In this document: piece by piece, positions 26,967 to 35,622 of the stretch
Layout: every line of letters starts with the position of its first letter
Position numbering within the stretch: position 1 is the stretch's first letter
NCBI RefSeq assembly: GCF_024734665.1
Contig: NZ_CP102931.1
Location: 5,392,001 to 5,456,000 of the forward strand
From: Variovorax paradoxus
GTDB taxonomy: Bacteria > Pseudomonadota > Gammaproteobacteria > Burkholderiales > Burkholderiaceae_C
Direction: 5' to 3'
DNA: 64,000 nt
The notes under the pieces: generated by a model
Told to the model about the DNA's origin: nothing
What the model saw: the letters and a program-made list of their open reading frames with translations, nothing else
The model's database searches: none
Made by a program: the position numbers and the translations under genes

Positions 26967-29066
26967 CTAGAAACGGTAGGTGGCGCTTGCGACGATGTTG
27001 CGGCGCGAGCCGTACCAGCAGTCACCACGCGACAGGCAGGTACTGAAGTAGACCTTGTCCGTCAGATTGTTGATGTTGAGCGCATAGCGCCAGGCGGCGG
27101 TTTCGTAGGCGAACACGAGGTCGGCCAGCGCAACGCCCGGTATGCGCGGGCCCACGCCCGACTGCATGTCGCGGAACGAGCTCATCATGCGCAAGCCTGC
27201 GCCGGCCGAGAAGCCGTTCACGCCGCCAACCGAGAACTTGTACTTGGCCCAGACGCTCGCCTGGTGCTTGGGCAGGCCCTCGATCAGTGCGTCGGCGTCG
27301 GTGTAGTTGTAGTGGGCGATGAGGTCGAGGTTCGGGCCGATCGAGCCCTTGGCCTCCAGCTCCACGCCGCGGGTCTTGGTTTCGCCGAGCTGCGTGAACA
27401 CCTTGAGCTGCGGCTCGCTGATCTGGTTCTTCTCGCGCAGGTCGTACACCGCGGCGCTGAAGGCCAGGGCGCGGTCCTTGGGCTCGTACTTCACGCCCAC
27501 TTCCCACTGCTCGCCGCGCAGCGGCTTGAAGAGGCGGCCCTCGCGCGCGGCCTGGGGCGTGAACGACTCGCTGTAGCTCACATACGGCGACCAGCCCGAG
27601 GGCGAGGCATACATCAGGCCGAAGCGCTTGGTGGTGGCGCTGCTTTTCTCGTCGTCGCTGCCCGCAGCGCTGGACACCGCCCTGTCGTGGCGAAGGCCCG
27701 CCACGAAGATCCAGTTGTCGAGCTTCATCTGGTCTTGCAGATAGACGCCCGTCTGGCGCTGGCGGGTGCGCGGCCGCGCGTCGCGCACGGGCTCGTCGAG
27801 ATGGCCGTAGACCGGCGCATAGATGTCGATGGTGTCGAAAGTCGTTCCGACCCAGACGTTCTCGCGCTGGCGTGCGAAGTCCGCGCCCACAAGCAGCGTG
27901 TGCTTCAAGGCGCCGGTCTGGAAGTGGCCCTCGACGTGGTTGTCGAGCGTCTGCGTGCGGTTGCGCGTGAGCGAGCTGTCGTAGTAGCGGCCCAGCACGC
28001 GCTTGAAGATCGGGTCGGTGGCATCCCAGCTTTCGGCCCCCGCGAACGCGCCGCCGTAGTGGTAGCGGTTGTCGTTTTCGTTGCGCGCGTAGCGGAAGTT
28101 CTGGCGCAGCGTCCAGCTGTCGTTGAACTTGTGCTCGAACTGCCAGCCGAAGGTCTTGCGCTCGCTGTCGTAGTAGTCACCCGGCTCGCCGATGAAGCGG
28201 CTGGTCGGCACGCGGCCGTTCGGGTTGGGCAGCAGCGTGCCCTGCCACGGCAGGAACTGCGAACTGCTGCCACTCTTGTCCTTCTGCCAGAGACCTTGCA
28301 ACGTCAGCGAGGTCATGGCGTTGGGCCGCCAAGTGAGCGAAGGCGCGATCACGCTGCGGTCGTCGGGCACGTAGTCGACCTGCGTGTCGGACTTGCGCTG
28401 CAGCGCGATCAGGCGGTACGACAGGGTGCCATCAGCGTTGAGCGGACCGGTGAGATCGGCCTGAATCTGCTTGCGGCCGAAGCTGCCGAACTGCACGCCC
28501 ACTTCGCGCTGGGCCTCCTGCAGCGGGCGCTTGCTGACCATGTTGACCACGCCGGCGGCCGTGCCCGCGCCGAACAGCATGCCCGAGGGACCGCGCAGCA
28601 CCTCGAGCCGCTCCAGCGTGTAGGGCTCGGTGCGGGTGGTGCTGGTGTAGTAACCGTAGGCTTGGCGAAGGCCGTCGAGGTAGACGTCGGGGGTGGAGCC
28701 TCGCACCCGCACGGAGTCGGTTCGCGAATCGAGGCCGTAGGCGTCGGAGCGCACGCCGGCCGCGTAGTTGAGCGCGTCCTGCACGTTGATCGCGCCCTGG
28801 TCGACCATCTGGTCGCGCGTGATCACCGTCACGGACTGGGGCGTTTCCGACAGCGGCGTGTCGGTCTTGGTGGCGGTGACCGCGTTTTTCGCGCGGTAGC
28901 CGATCACCGGCGTGGTCGCCGTCTCGGCTTCGGCATTCGCGTCGACCCGCACTTCGGGCAGCGAGCCCGCATTTGTCGTCTGGGCCAGCACCTGGTGCTG
29001 TGTGGAAATCGCCAGGCACCCCATCAGCACCGATGCAGCCTTGCGCCGCGCCACCAACCTCTTCAT
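26967..29066 (-). CDS. TonB-dependent siderophore receptor
   Basis: Ferric-siderophore receptor of the FhuA/FpvA-like group. The ATG at 29064-29066 follows GGAGTGGAGCAGGA and starts a signal peptide ending HQVLAQ; the open frame extends far upstream but without a plausible signal. Plug-domain motifs are TPQSVTVITRDQMVDQ, VRVRGSTPDVYLDGLRQAYG and LEVLRGPSGMLFGAGTAAG. The barrel ends in VASATYRF, the usual terminal Phe. It has about 699 residues. A 19-bp Fur-box-like palindrome lies 28 bases upstream, so iron repression is likely. It heads an operon with the PepSY protein and the small membrane protein. Confidence 0.95.
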   Translation of the reverse strand: MKRLVARRKAASVLMGCLAISTQHQVLAQTTNAGSLPEVRVDANAEAETATTPVIGYRAKNAVTATKTDTPLSETPQSVTVITRDQMVDQGAINVQDALNYAAGVRSDAYGLDSRTDSVRVRGSTPDVYLDGLRQAYGYYTSTTRTEPYTLERLEVLRGPSGMLFGAGTAAGVVNMVSKRPLQEAQREVGVQFGSFGRKQIQADLTGPLNADGTLSYRLIALQRKSDTQVDYVPDDRSVIAPSLTWRPNAMTSLTLQGLWQKDKSGSSSQFLPWQGTLLPNPNGRVPTSRFIGEPGDYYDSERKTFGWQFEHKFNDSWTLRQNFRYARNENDNRYHYGGAFAGAESWDATDPIFKRVLGRYYDSSLTRNRTQTLDNHVEGHFQTGALKHTLLVGADFARQRENVWVGTTFDTIDIYAPVYGHLDEPVRDARPRTRQRQTGVYLQDQMKLDNWIFVAGLRHDRAVSSAAGSDDEKSSATTKRFGLMYASPSGWSPYVSYSESFTPQAAREGRLFKPLRGEQWEVGVKYEPKDRALAFSAAVYDLREKNQISEPQLKVFTQLGETKTRGVELEAKGSIGPNLDLIAHYNYTDADALIEGLPKHQASVWAKYKFSVGGVNGFSAGAGLRMMSSFRDMQSGVGPRIPGVALADLVFAYETAAWRYALNINNLTDKVYFSTCLSRGDCWYGSRRNIVASATYRF

Positions 29067-29093
29067 TCCTGCTCCACTCCTCATAATTTGATT

Positions 29094-29112
29094 AATACGA
29101 ACGATTCGCATT
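29094..29112 (-). promoter_or_regulatory. Fur box upstream of the siderophore receptor
   Basis: AATGCGAATCGTTCGTATT on the minus strand is a 19-bp near-perfect palindrome matching the Fur consensus form with AATGCGAA/TTCGTATT arms around TCG. It ends 27 bases before the receptor ATG, a normal repressor position. It also lies in front of the divergent phospholipase D gene. Confidence 0.82.
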
Positions 29113-29247
29113 TTAGTCGTGACAAATTTCCGCTTCCTCCAATCACCGCCCTGAGTGAAGGGCGTTGCGTTGCGAAATTGCGTCTTCGGGTTAGGAGTGA
29201 ACCGGCTACGATGCCGCCCGCACGCTTCCCGTGCGTTGGCAGCCCTC

Positions 29248-30849
29248 ATGCTCAAGCTCATTGCCTTTCTGTTTCCCGCGCTGCGCGGTCCGGCTTTGCG
29301 GCTGATGGTCCTTGCGACTGCCATTGCGCTGACCGGCTGCGCCGGCCTCCCGCCGCGCACGCCCGAACCGCCAACGCTGGCCATTGCGGCCTCGCCCGCC
29401 ACCGAGCTCGGCCGCGCGGCCGTCAGCCTCAACTCCCCGCCCGACGGCCTGACCAGCATGCGGCCGCTGATCGAAGCCTCCTTCGCGCTCGATGCACGGC
29501 TGGAGCTGATGCGGCGCGCCAAGTCGTCGCTCGACATCCAGACCTACCAGCTCGGCAACGACAAGACCGGTCGCCTGCTGCTGCGCGAAATGCGCAATGC
29601 CGCCCGGCGCGGCGTGCGCGTGCGGCTGCTGCTCGACGACTTCTACACGGCCGGCATGGACCGCCTGCTGCTGGGCCTGGCCGCCGAGCCCAATGCCGAG
29701 ATCCGGCTGTTCAACCCCTTCGTGAATGCGCGCGACCATTCGTCGGGGCGCTGGCTGGAGTTCTTCTCCGACTTCCGTCGCCTCAACCACCGCATGCACA
29801 ACAAGCTGTTCGTGGCCGACGGCGCCATGGCCATCGCGGGCGGCCGCAACCTGGCCGACGAATACTTCCTGCGCAGCGAGAGCGCGAACTTCATCGATTT
29901 CGAGGTGCTGCTGGCCGGCCCGGTTGTCCCCGAATCCGCCGCCATCTTCGACACCTACTGGAATAGCGACGTGGTCTACCCCCTGCAAAGGGTGGCCAGC
30001 ACCAGCCGCACGCCGCAGCAGCTCAAAACCGACTTCGAGGAAGCGACCTCCCCCACCCACGCGCCGCCGCCCGACCCGCTGGCCGCCACCGACCTGCTCG
30101 GCGACCCGCCACTGGCCGCCCAGCTTGCCAACATCGACGAGGCCAAGTGGATGCGCGCCGAGGCCCATGCTTCCGCCGACAGCCCCAACAAGGCGCTGGG
30201 CGTCATGGCGCATCCCACGGAGTCGCTGGCGCAGCGCTTTCACGAAATGCTGGCCACGGCCCAGTCGAACGTGGTGGTGATCTCGCCCTACTTCATTCCA
30301 GGCGACGAGGGCATGGAGCGCATCCGCATGGGCCGCGACCACGGCGTGAACATCACCGTCATCACCAATTCGCTGGCCGACAGCGACGAGCCGCTGGTCA
30401 ACATCAACTACAACCGCTACCGCGTCGACATGCTCAAGCTGGGCGTGAACCTGTACGAGGTCAGCACCCAGCAGTTGCGGCGCAGCGGCCAGTTCCGCGA
30501 CCTGCTCAAGAAGGCGCGCGGCCGCCTGCACGCCAAGCTGGCGCTGGTCGACCGGCAGTGGGTGCTGCTCGGCTCGATGAACCTCGACCCACGCTCCGCC
30601 CGGCTGAACACCGAGTTCGGCGTGCGCGTGCGCAGCTTCGACCTGACGCAGGCACTGCTCTTCGCCTACCAGCTCGACGACATCGAGGGCGTCTATCGCG
30701 TCACGCTCAAGCCCGATGGCCAGAACGTGCAATGGGTCGGCACCGGCGACGTCGACAACGAGGTGCTCGACAGCGAGCCGGACTCGAGCATGCTGACGCG
30801 GCTGCAGCTGCTGCTGTTCTCGTGGTTCGTGCCCACGGACCAGCTGTAG
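29248..30849 (+). CDS. Phospholipase D-family lipoprotein, cardiolipin-synthase-like
   Basis: Predicted exported enzyme with two HKD domains, which transfer or hydrolyse phospholipid head groups. The first catalytic motif is HNKLFVADGAMAIAGG, the second HAKLALVDRQWVLLGSMNLD. From the ATG at 29248 the N-terminus is hydrophobic and ends in a lipobox (IALTGCAG), so it is probably a lipoprotein; a GTG at 29155 gives a longer frame without a better signal. It has about 533 residues. Domain order and the lipobox resemble the ClsC/YmdC-like group, but that is a by-eye match. Confidence 0.88.
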   Translation: MLKLIAFLFPALRGPALRLMVLATAIALTGCAGLPPRTPEPPTLAIAASPATELGRAAVSLNSPPDGLTSMRPLIEASFALDARLELMRRAKSSLDIQTYQLGNDKTGRLLLREMRNAARRGVRVRLLLDDFYTAGMDRLLLGLAAEPNAEIRLFNPFVNARDHSSGRWLEFFSDFRRLNHRMHNKLFVADGAMAIAGGRNLADEYFLRSESANFIDFEVLLAGPVVPESAAIFDTYWNSDVVYPLQRVASTSRTPQQLKTDFEEATSPTHAPPPDPLAATDLLGDPPLAAQLANIDEAKWMRAEAHASADSPNKALGVMAHPTESLAQRFHEMLATAQSNVVVISPYFIPGDEGMERIRMGRDHGVNITVITNSLADSDEPLVNINYNRYRVDMLKLGVNLYEVSTQQLRRSGQFRDLLKKARGRLHAKLALVDRQWVLLGSMNLDPRSARLNTEFGVRVRSFDLTQALLFAYQLDDIEGVYRVTLKPDGQNVQWVGTGDVDNEVLDSEPDSSMLTRLQLLLFSWFVPTDQL

Positions 30850-30861
30850 GCAGCGCCCGGT

Positions 30862-31392
30862 TCAGAGCAAGCGCTGCAGCAGGCGGCAGCCCTCGGGCCA
30901 GTCGCCGAGGCCGCTGGCAGCGTTGATGTGCCCAAGCGCCCCCACCTCGACTAACTCACTGCCCCAGGCGCGTGCGCGCTCGCTCGCGTAAGCCGTGCTG
31001 CCATACGGATCGTCATTGCTGGCGACCACGATGCTCGGGAACGGCAGCCGGGCGGACGGCAGTGGCTCGAACCCCAGCGACGTTTCCGCCGGATAGGCAG
31101 CCGCCTGAGGGTCGGGGACTGCGACGAGCAATGCGCCTCGAATCCGGGGCGTGCACCGCATCGCCCAATGCACCACGGCCAGGCAGCCCAGGCTGTGCGC
31201 CACGACCACGAGATCGCTGCCCAACCCGCCAGCCTGCTGCTCCAGCGCCGAGACCCAGTCGTCGCAAACCGCCCGATCCCAGTCATCGACCTGCAACCGG
31301 AGCCATTCCGGTCGAGTCGACTGCCAGATGCTCTGCCAATGCGCAGGGCCTGAATTGCCGTGCCCAGGCACGACAAAGACTGGATTTTTCAT
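30862..31392 (-). CDS. RBBP9/YdeN-type alpha/beta serine hydrolase
   Basis: Small serine hydrolase of 176 residues. The family opening FVVPGHGNSGPAHWQSIWQ is followed by the nucleophile elbow AHSLG (Ser67), the acid in VVASNDDPYG and the catalytic His in GALGHINAASGLGDW. Substrate is unknown; members act on peptides or esters. It is convergent with the phospholipase D gene, 12 bases apart. Confidence 0.9.
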   Translation of the reverse strand: MKNPVFVVPGHGNSGPAHWQSIWQSTRPEWLRLQVDDWDRAVCDDWVSALEQQAGGLGSDLVVVAHSLGCLAVVHWAMRCTPRIRGALLVAVPDPQAAAYPAETSLGFEPLPSARLPFPSIVVASNDDPYGSTAYASERARAWGSELVEVGALGHINAASGLGDWPEGCRLLQRLL

Positions 31393-31509
31393 TCGCGGTT
31401 CTCCCGTTGAGCGATGCGCTTCAGTCTATGAAGCGCGACACCTCAGCCGGAAGAGCAAGGCATTCGAAGGCGCAGCCGAAAACCTTCAAGTCATCGGCAA
31501 TGCGGTCTG

Positions 31510-32478
31510 CTACACGACCACCACCAGCTTGCCGGCCGCACTGTTGCTCTCCATCTTCGTGTGGGCTTCGACGATCTCGTCGAAGCCGTACACATGGTCG
31601 ATGGGCACGCTGAGCTTGCCCGCGCTCACGCCGTCAAGAAAGTCCTGAAGCACCGAGGCAGGCAGGTCGGAGGCATCGCCGGAGTACGCGCAAAGCCGCA
31701 CGAGGTTCTTCAGGTAGCCGATCGGATAGAAGTCCTTGACCAGCCACTCGTTCGACAGCATTCCGGTGAAACAGACGACGCCCCTGGGCCGAACCGCCCG
31801 CAAGGTGTCGGGCAACGCAGGCGTGCCGACCAACTCCAGTGCGAGATCCACGCCACCCGGCAGGATCTTCCGGACCTGCGGAGCCACGTCGCCGTCATCG
31901 ACGATCACGTGGTCGACCCCGGCAGCCGTGAGCACATCCCGCTTTGCAGCGTTGCGCGTTGTCGAGAAGACCACGAGGCCGCGCTGCCTGGCCAGAATGG
32001 CAGTCGCCAGGCCAACCGACGAAGTTCCACCCCGCACCAGGATCGATTGGCCAGGTTGCGCATCGAGCGCGCTGACCAGCGAGCCATAGGCCGTCTGCAG
32101 CATCTCGGGCACGGCGCCGAGTGTGCTCCAGGGAAGCGTGCTCCTGAACGGAATCACCTGGCTGGCCGGCACGCAGGTGTACTCGGCATAGCCGCCGTCG
32201 TAGGTGCGTCCCATGTTCCCCATCACCGCAACCACTTGCTGGTCGACCGCGAACTCGCCCCCGGGGCATTCGGCGACCTGCCCGCAGGCTTCGATGCCGA
32301 GCACCCGGGGAAATGTCACGCCTTCCGCCAGCCCCAGCCGCGTATGAAGCTCTGATCGATTGAGCCCGAACGCGCGGACCTTGATGAGCACCTGCCCCTT
32401 GAGCGGCGTCGGTATGGGCAGCTCGCGATAGTGCAGCGCTTCGGGCGGCCCGGGCGCATCCAGCACGATGGCTCGCAT
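31510..32478 (-). CDS. Zinc-type alcohol dehydrogenase / quinone oxidoreductase-like protein (MDR family)
   Basis: NADPH-dependent oxidoreductase of the medium-chain family. The N-terminal GroES-like part opens MRAIVLDAPGPPEALHYREL and contains FGLNRSELHTRLG and RVLGIEACGQV; the nucleotide-binding loop is VRGGTSSVGLATAILA. The structural-zinc cysteine cluster is absent, as in quinone oxidoreductases. Three starts are possible (32517, 32502, 32478); the last was taken because family sequence begins there, though weak GAG sites exist before each. It is divergent from a two-component regulator and shares its TTAA-type upstream motif. Confidence 0.87.
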   Translation of the reverse strand: MRAIVLDAPGPPEALHYRELPIPTPLKGQVLIKVRAFGLNRSELHTRLGLAEGVTFPRVLGIEACGQVAECPGGEFAVDQQVVAVMGNMGRTYDGGYAEYTCVPASQVIPFRSTLPWSTLGAVPEMLQTAYGSLVSALDAQPGQSILVRGGTSSVGLATAILARQRGLVVFSTTRNAAKRDVLTAAGVDHVIVDDGDVAPQVRKILPGGVDLALELVGTPALPDTLRAVRPRGVVCFTGMLSNEWLVKDFYPIGYLKNLVRLCAYSGDASDLPASVLQDFLDGVSAGKLSVPIDHVYGFDEIVEAHTKMESNSAAGKLVVVV

Positions 32479-32518
32479 GGTTCTACTCGCAACTTCGTTC
32501 ATGGCCTTCTCGCACATC

Positions 32519-32533
32519 TTAAAAAGTCATTAA
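32519..32533. promoter_or_regulatory. TTAA-N7-TTAA motif between the MDR gene and the response regulator
   Basis: TTAAAAAGTCATTAA has two TTAA blocks with 11-base spacing, the helical repeat used by tandem OmpR-type dimers. The same arrangement, TTAATCAAATCTTAA on the minus strand, occurs upstream of mipA. It is a candidate binding site of the adjacent response regulator. Confidence 0.45.
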
Positions 32534-32588
32534 TGATCCTGGCGCATCATCCGGGCTGTTTCGTTCGGCCACAAGAAATTCCGCTCTC

Positions 32589-33257
32589 ATGCACCTGCTC
32601 CTCGTAGAAGACGACGACATGCTGGGTGAAGCCGTGTGCGATGGCGCGCGCCAGAGCGGCTGGTCCATCGACCGTGTCGGCAATGCATCAGCCGCCCGGA
32701 TCGCCCTGATCGACCATGCCTATGCAGCCGTGCTGCTGGACCTGGGCCTGCCAGGCGGAGAGTCGGGCCTGACGGTGCTGCGGTCGATGCGAAGCCGCTA
32801 CGACCCGACACCGGTCCTGATTCTCACGGCGCGCGATCAGTTGAGCGAGCGCATCCACGGCCTCGACGCGGGCGCCGACGACTACCTCGTCAAGCCCTTC
32901 CAGTTCGACGAACTGTGGGCACGTGTGCGTTCGGTCATTCGCCGCAGTCAGGGTCGAGTGATACCCGTTTTTTCCCGTGGCGACGTCACGGTCGACCGCA
33001 GTCGCCGCGTGGTCACCAAGGCCGGCGTCGATGTGCCGTTGAGCGCGCACGAGTACCGCACCCTGCTCGCCCTGCTGGAACGTCCCGGCCACGTCGTCAC
33101 GCGCGATCAACTGCAGGATGTGGTCTACGGAACGGCCAGTGTCGTCGAGAGCAACACCATTGCCGTATTCATCCACCAGCTGCGCCGCAAGCTTGGCGAC
33201 GACCTGATCCGCACCGTCCATGGACACGGCTACGTCGTCGGCCAGCCTCCGCCGTGA
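32589..33257 (+). CDS. OmpR-family two-component response regulator
   Basis: DNA-binding regulator with a receiver domain (residues 1-120; acidic pocket EDDD at 7-10, phospho-acceptor Asp51 in LLDLGLPGG, KPF at the conserved Lys) and a winged-helix output domain (LSAHEYRTLLALLERPGHVV and NTIAVFIHQLRRKLG, ending in VHGHGYVVG). It has 222 residues. The stop overlaps the kinase GTG (GTGA). The neighbourhood suggests it controls mipA and perhaps the divergent oxidoreductase. Confidence 0.94.
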   Translation: MHLLLVEDDDMLGEAVCDGARQSGWSIDRVGNASAARIALIDHAYAAVLLDLGLPGGESGLTVLRSMRSRYDPTPVLILTARDQLSERIHGLDAGADDYLVKPFQFDELWARVRSVIRRSQGRVIPVFSRGDVTVDRSRRVVTKAGVDVPLSAHEYRTLLALLERPGHVVTRDQLQDVVYGTASVVESNTIAVFIHQLRRKLGDDLIRTVHGHGYVVGQPPP

Positions 33258-34660
33258 AGACCAAGTCGCTGTACGCACGGATGATCCTGATGCTCGGGGC
33301 GACCATCGTCCTGGGCTGGATCGTGGCGTTCGCGGTACTTTTCGCGTATCTCGCGCACAACAAAGCCAGCATCTGGGACGACAAGCTCAAGGTCATTGCC
33401 ACTCGCATCCTGCTGACAATTCCGGCCGACAAGGACATGGTTGTGACGGGGCCAGGGCTGCAACTGCGGGACCCCGCGCTGGCAGAGAGCGAGCAACTCG
33501 TCTTCCAAGTCTGGATCGATCGCAAGCGGTTGTCCGTGCGTACGCCCGGAGCCCCCGAATCGCCGCTGCGGCCAGGCTTCGAGGATGGCATCACCACCAC
33601 GGTGATCGAGGGAAGACGATGGCGTGTCTATTCGGTCTCGGATTCCAAAGGCCGGATCTATGTACAGGTCGGCAACCTCCACAGCGTGGTGGACGCCGAA
33701 ATGCAGCACCAGGCCCTGACCGGGCTGGTACTCAGCACCATCCTGCTGCTGATCGTGGGCGCGCTGATGTGGCTGGTGGTACGCAGCTCGCTCAAGCCAG
33801 TGGTGACGCTGGAAGCTGCCATGCGAAGCCGGCGCAGGTTCGACCTCACGCCGCTATCCTCGGCCGCGTTGCCGCGCGAGCTGCATCCGCTGGTCGCGTC
33901 GTTCAATCGTCTGCTGGAGCAGCTTTCCGAATCGATCGAGGGCGAGCGTCGCTTCATCGGCGATGCCGCCCACGAGCTGCGCACGCCCCTGGCTGCGCTG
34001 CAGGCGCAGGCCCAGATCGCGCTACGCGCGAACACCGCCGCCGACAAGGACGTGGCACTGACCAAGCTGCTTCGGGTCGCACAGAGCAGCTCGCGGTTGT
34101 CCGAACAGTTGCTCGACCTGGCACGACTGAATGCGAGTGCCAATGCTCCGCAGCACATGCGGGCAGACCTGAGCGATCTCATCCTGCACGTGACCCGCGA
34201 TTTCGATACCCATGCCCTGCAGCAGGAGCGCTCGATCCTGCTCGATATTCACAAGTGCACCATCCACTGCAACATCGACGAGATGGGCATCCTGCTGCGC
34301 AACCTGATCGACAACGCGTTGCGCTACACCCCGAAAGGCGGGCGCGTCCGGATCAGTTGCGGCCATGAGCTGCCGGCCGGACGGGAAGAAACACACCACA
34401 AGGTCTACCTCGAAGTAGCGGACGATGGGCCCGGGGTGCCGCTGTCGGAACGAAAGGCGATCTTCGAGCGCTTCCACAGGGCCGCCGGCACCTCCACACG
34501 TGGAAGCGGCATCGGCCTGTCGCTGGTGGCTGGAATCGCCCAGCTGCATCATGCGACCATTGAAACCGGGGATGGACTGGAGGGGCGCGGCTTTGCCATC
34601 CGGGTGATGTTCCCGGCGGCGGCAGCGCCGCCCCCGTCGACCTCTTCTCAGAACCTGTAG
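33254..34660 (+). CDS. Two-component sensor histidine kinase
   Basis: Membrane kinase partnered with the preceding regulator. Two transmembrane helices (residues about 10-34 and 156-176) flank a periplasmic sensor of about 120 residues. The H-box is FIGDAAHELRTPLAALQAQA (His240), the N-box RNLIDNALRYTPKGG, G1 VADDGPGVP and G2 GSGIGLSL. The start is a GTG overlapping the regulator stop. The layout resembles QseC/TctE-type kinases. The last 13 bases overlap the convergent mipA gene. Confidence 0.94.
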   Translation: MKTKSLYARMILMLGATIVLGWIVAFAVLFAYLAHNKASIWDDKLKVIATRILLTIPADKDMVVTGPGLQLRDPALAESEQLVFQVWIDRKRLSVRTPGAPESPLRPGFEDGITTTVIEGRRWRVYSVSDSKGRIYVQVGNLHSVVDAEMQHQALTGLVLSTILLLIVGALMWLVVRSSLKPVVTLEAAMRSRRRFDLTPLSSAALPRELHPLVASFNRLLEQLSESIEGERRFIGDAAHELRTPLAALQAQAQIALRANTAADKDVALTKLLRVAQSSSRLSEQLLDLARLNASANAPQHMRADLSDLILHVTRDFDTHALQQERSILLDIHKCTIHCNIDEMGILLRNLIDNALRYTPKGGRVRISCGHELPAGREETHHKVYLEVADDGPGVPLSERKAIFERFHRAAGTSTRGSGIGLSLVAGIAQLHHATIETGDGLEGRGFAIRVMFPAAAAPPPSTSSQNL

Positions 34661-35472
34661 ACGTACCCGAGGCGCACGCCGGTCTGGTTCGACCGGCTGA
34701 CCAAAGGGCTGTTCTTGATGCCGCTGCCGAAGCTGGTCGCGCTCACGTCCAGGAAAACTGTCTGCTTCGGCGCCACGGCGTAGTCCACGCGCAGGCCCAC
34801 TTCGATGTTGGCGGTAGCCTTGCCGGTATATTCGGGCCGGTCGGATCGGGCCTCGGCCGCCGTCACGCCGTAGTAGTAGTCGACGTACTTGCGGTCGACC
34901 CAATGCGCGGCCAGGCGCGGCGTGAAGCCGAAGGCACCCGAAGAAAAGCGCCGGTCGATCTGCACCTTGAACCGCGTTCCCTTGCTGTTGCCCGACCCGT
35001 CGGCCAGCAGTTCGGCCGACAGGTTGGCAATGTCGTTGCGCCAGATGGCTGCCCCGCCCAGCCACAGGCTGCCCTTGCGCTTTTCCATGCCGCCGAAATA
35101 GGGCGAATCGTCGGCCTCATAGCCATCGCCTGCGTAGCGCGCACGCAACCGCAAAGAGACGGGCCCCACGGACGTCAGCTTCAAATCGGCACCAGGGAAC
35201 GCAACGCTGACCCACTTGTTCTCGTAGGTGAGCATGGGGATGGCCAGGCCCTTGTTGTCGAAGTCGCGGTAGGGCTTGCGCTCCATGCCTGCAGCAATGC
35301 CAATGCCCCATTGCGCGCCCCCTTCGGAGAGCTGGTCTTGTGCAACTTGCGCCCACGCCGACGAAACGCATGCCGCAGAGGCGATGCCCGCGGCGATGGT
35401 TCTGAAAGGTATGCGCGCGCGGCTGTTCTTTTCTCGGCTCGAAAGACAGTTTGACTTCAGGTGGTTCAGCAT
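34648..35472 (-). CDS. MipA/OmpV-family outer-membrane protein
   Basis: Outer-membrane beta-barrel of the MipA/OmpV family, scaffold-like proteins often controlled by a neighbouring two-component system. From the ATG at 35470-35472 (preceded by GGAG) a long basic signal runs to SSAWAQ. Family features are WGIGIAAGMERKPYRDFDNK, LTYENKWVSVAFPGADLKL and the final aromatic residue of VRLGYVYRF. It has 274 residues. It is convergent with the kinase gene. A TTAA-N7-TTAA motif lies about 95 bases upstream. Confidence 0.9.
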   Translation of the reverse strand: MLNHLKSNCLSSREKNSRARIPFRTIAAGIASAACVSSAWAQVAQDQLSEGGAQWGIGIAAGMERKPYRDFDNKGLAIPMLTYENKWVSVAFPGADLKLTSVGPVSLRLRARYAGDGYEADDSPYFGGMEKRKGSLWLGGAAIWRNDIANLSAELLADGSGNSKGTRFKVQIDRRFSSGAFGFTPRLAAHWVDRKYVDYYYGVTAAEARSDRPEYTGKATANIEVGLRVDYAVAPKQTVFLDVSATSFGSGIKNSPLVSRSNQTGVRLGYVYRF

Positions 35473-35566
35473 GGAGGCTCCAGTACGAATGGTCGGCAAC
35501 AGACACCATGTCGTCGCCTTCTGGAGCGGATGCTGAAGGGATGGCTTTAATAAGTTTTTAGCTGTT

Positions 35567-35581
35567 TTAAGATTTGATTAA
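35567..35581. promoter_or_regulatory. TTAA-N7-TTAA motif upstream of mipA
   Basis: TTAATCAAATCTTAA (minus strand) carries two TTAA blocks 11 bases apart, followed by A-rich half-site-like sequence. It shares pattern and spacing with the site at 32519-32533 before the response regulator. Confidence 0.45.
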
Positions 35582-35622
35582 CCGGTTCGCGATGTCATCG
35601 ACTGGCGGCCTCCGGCGTTCTC

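Noticed and set aside
25650..29966. Plus-strand open frame of 1438 codons
   Set aside because: It is antisense to the PepSY and siderophore-receptor genes, which have clear domains and starts; its translation is low-complexity and matches no family.
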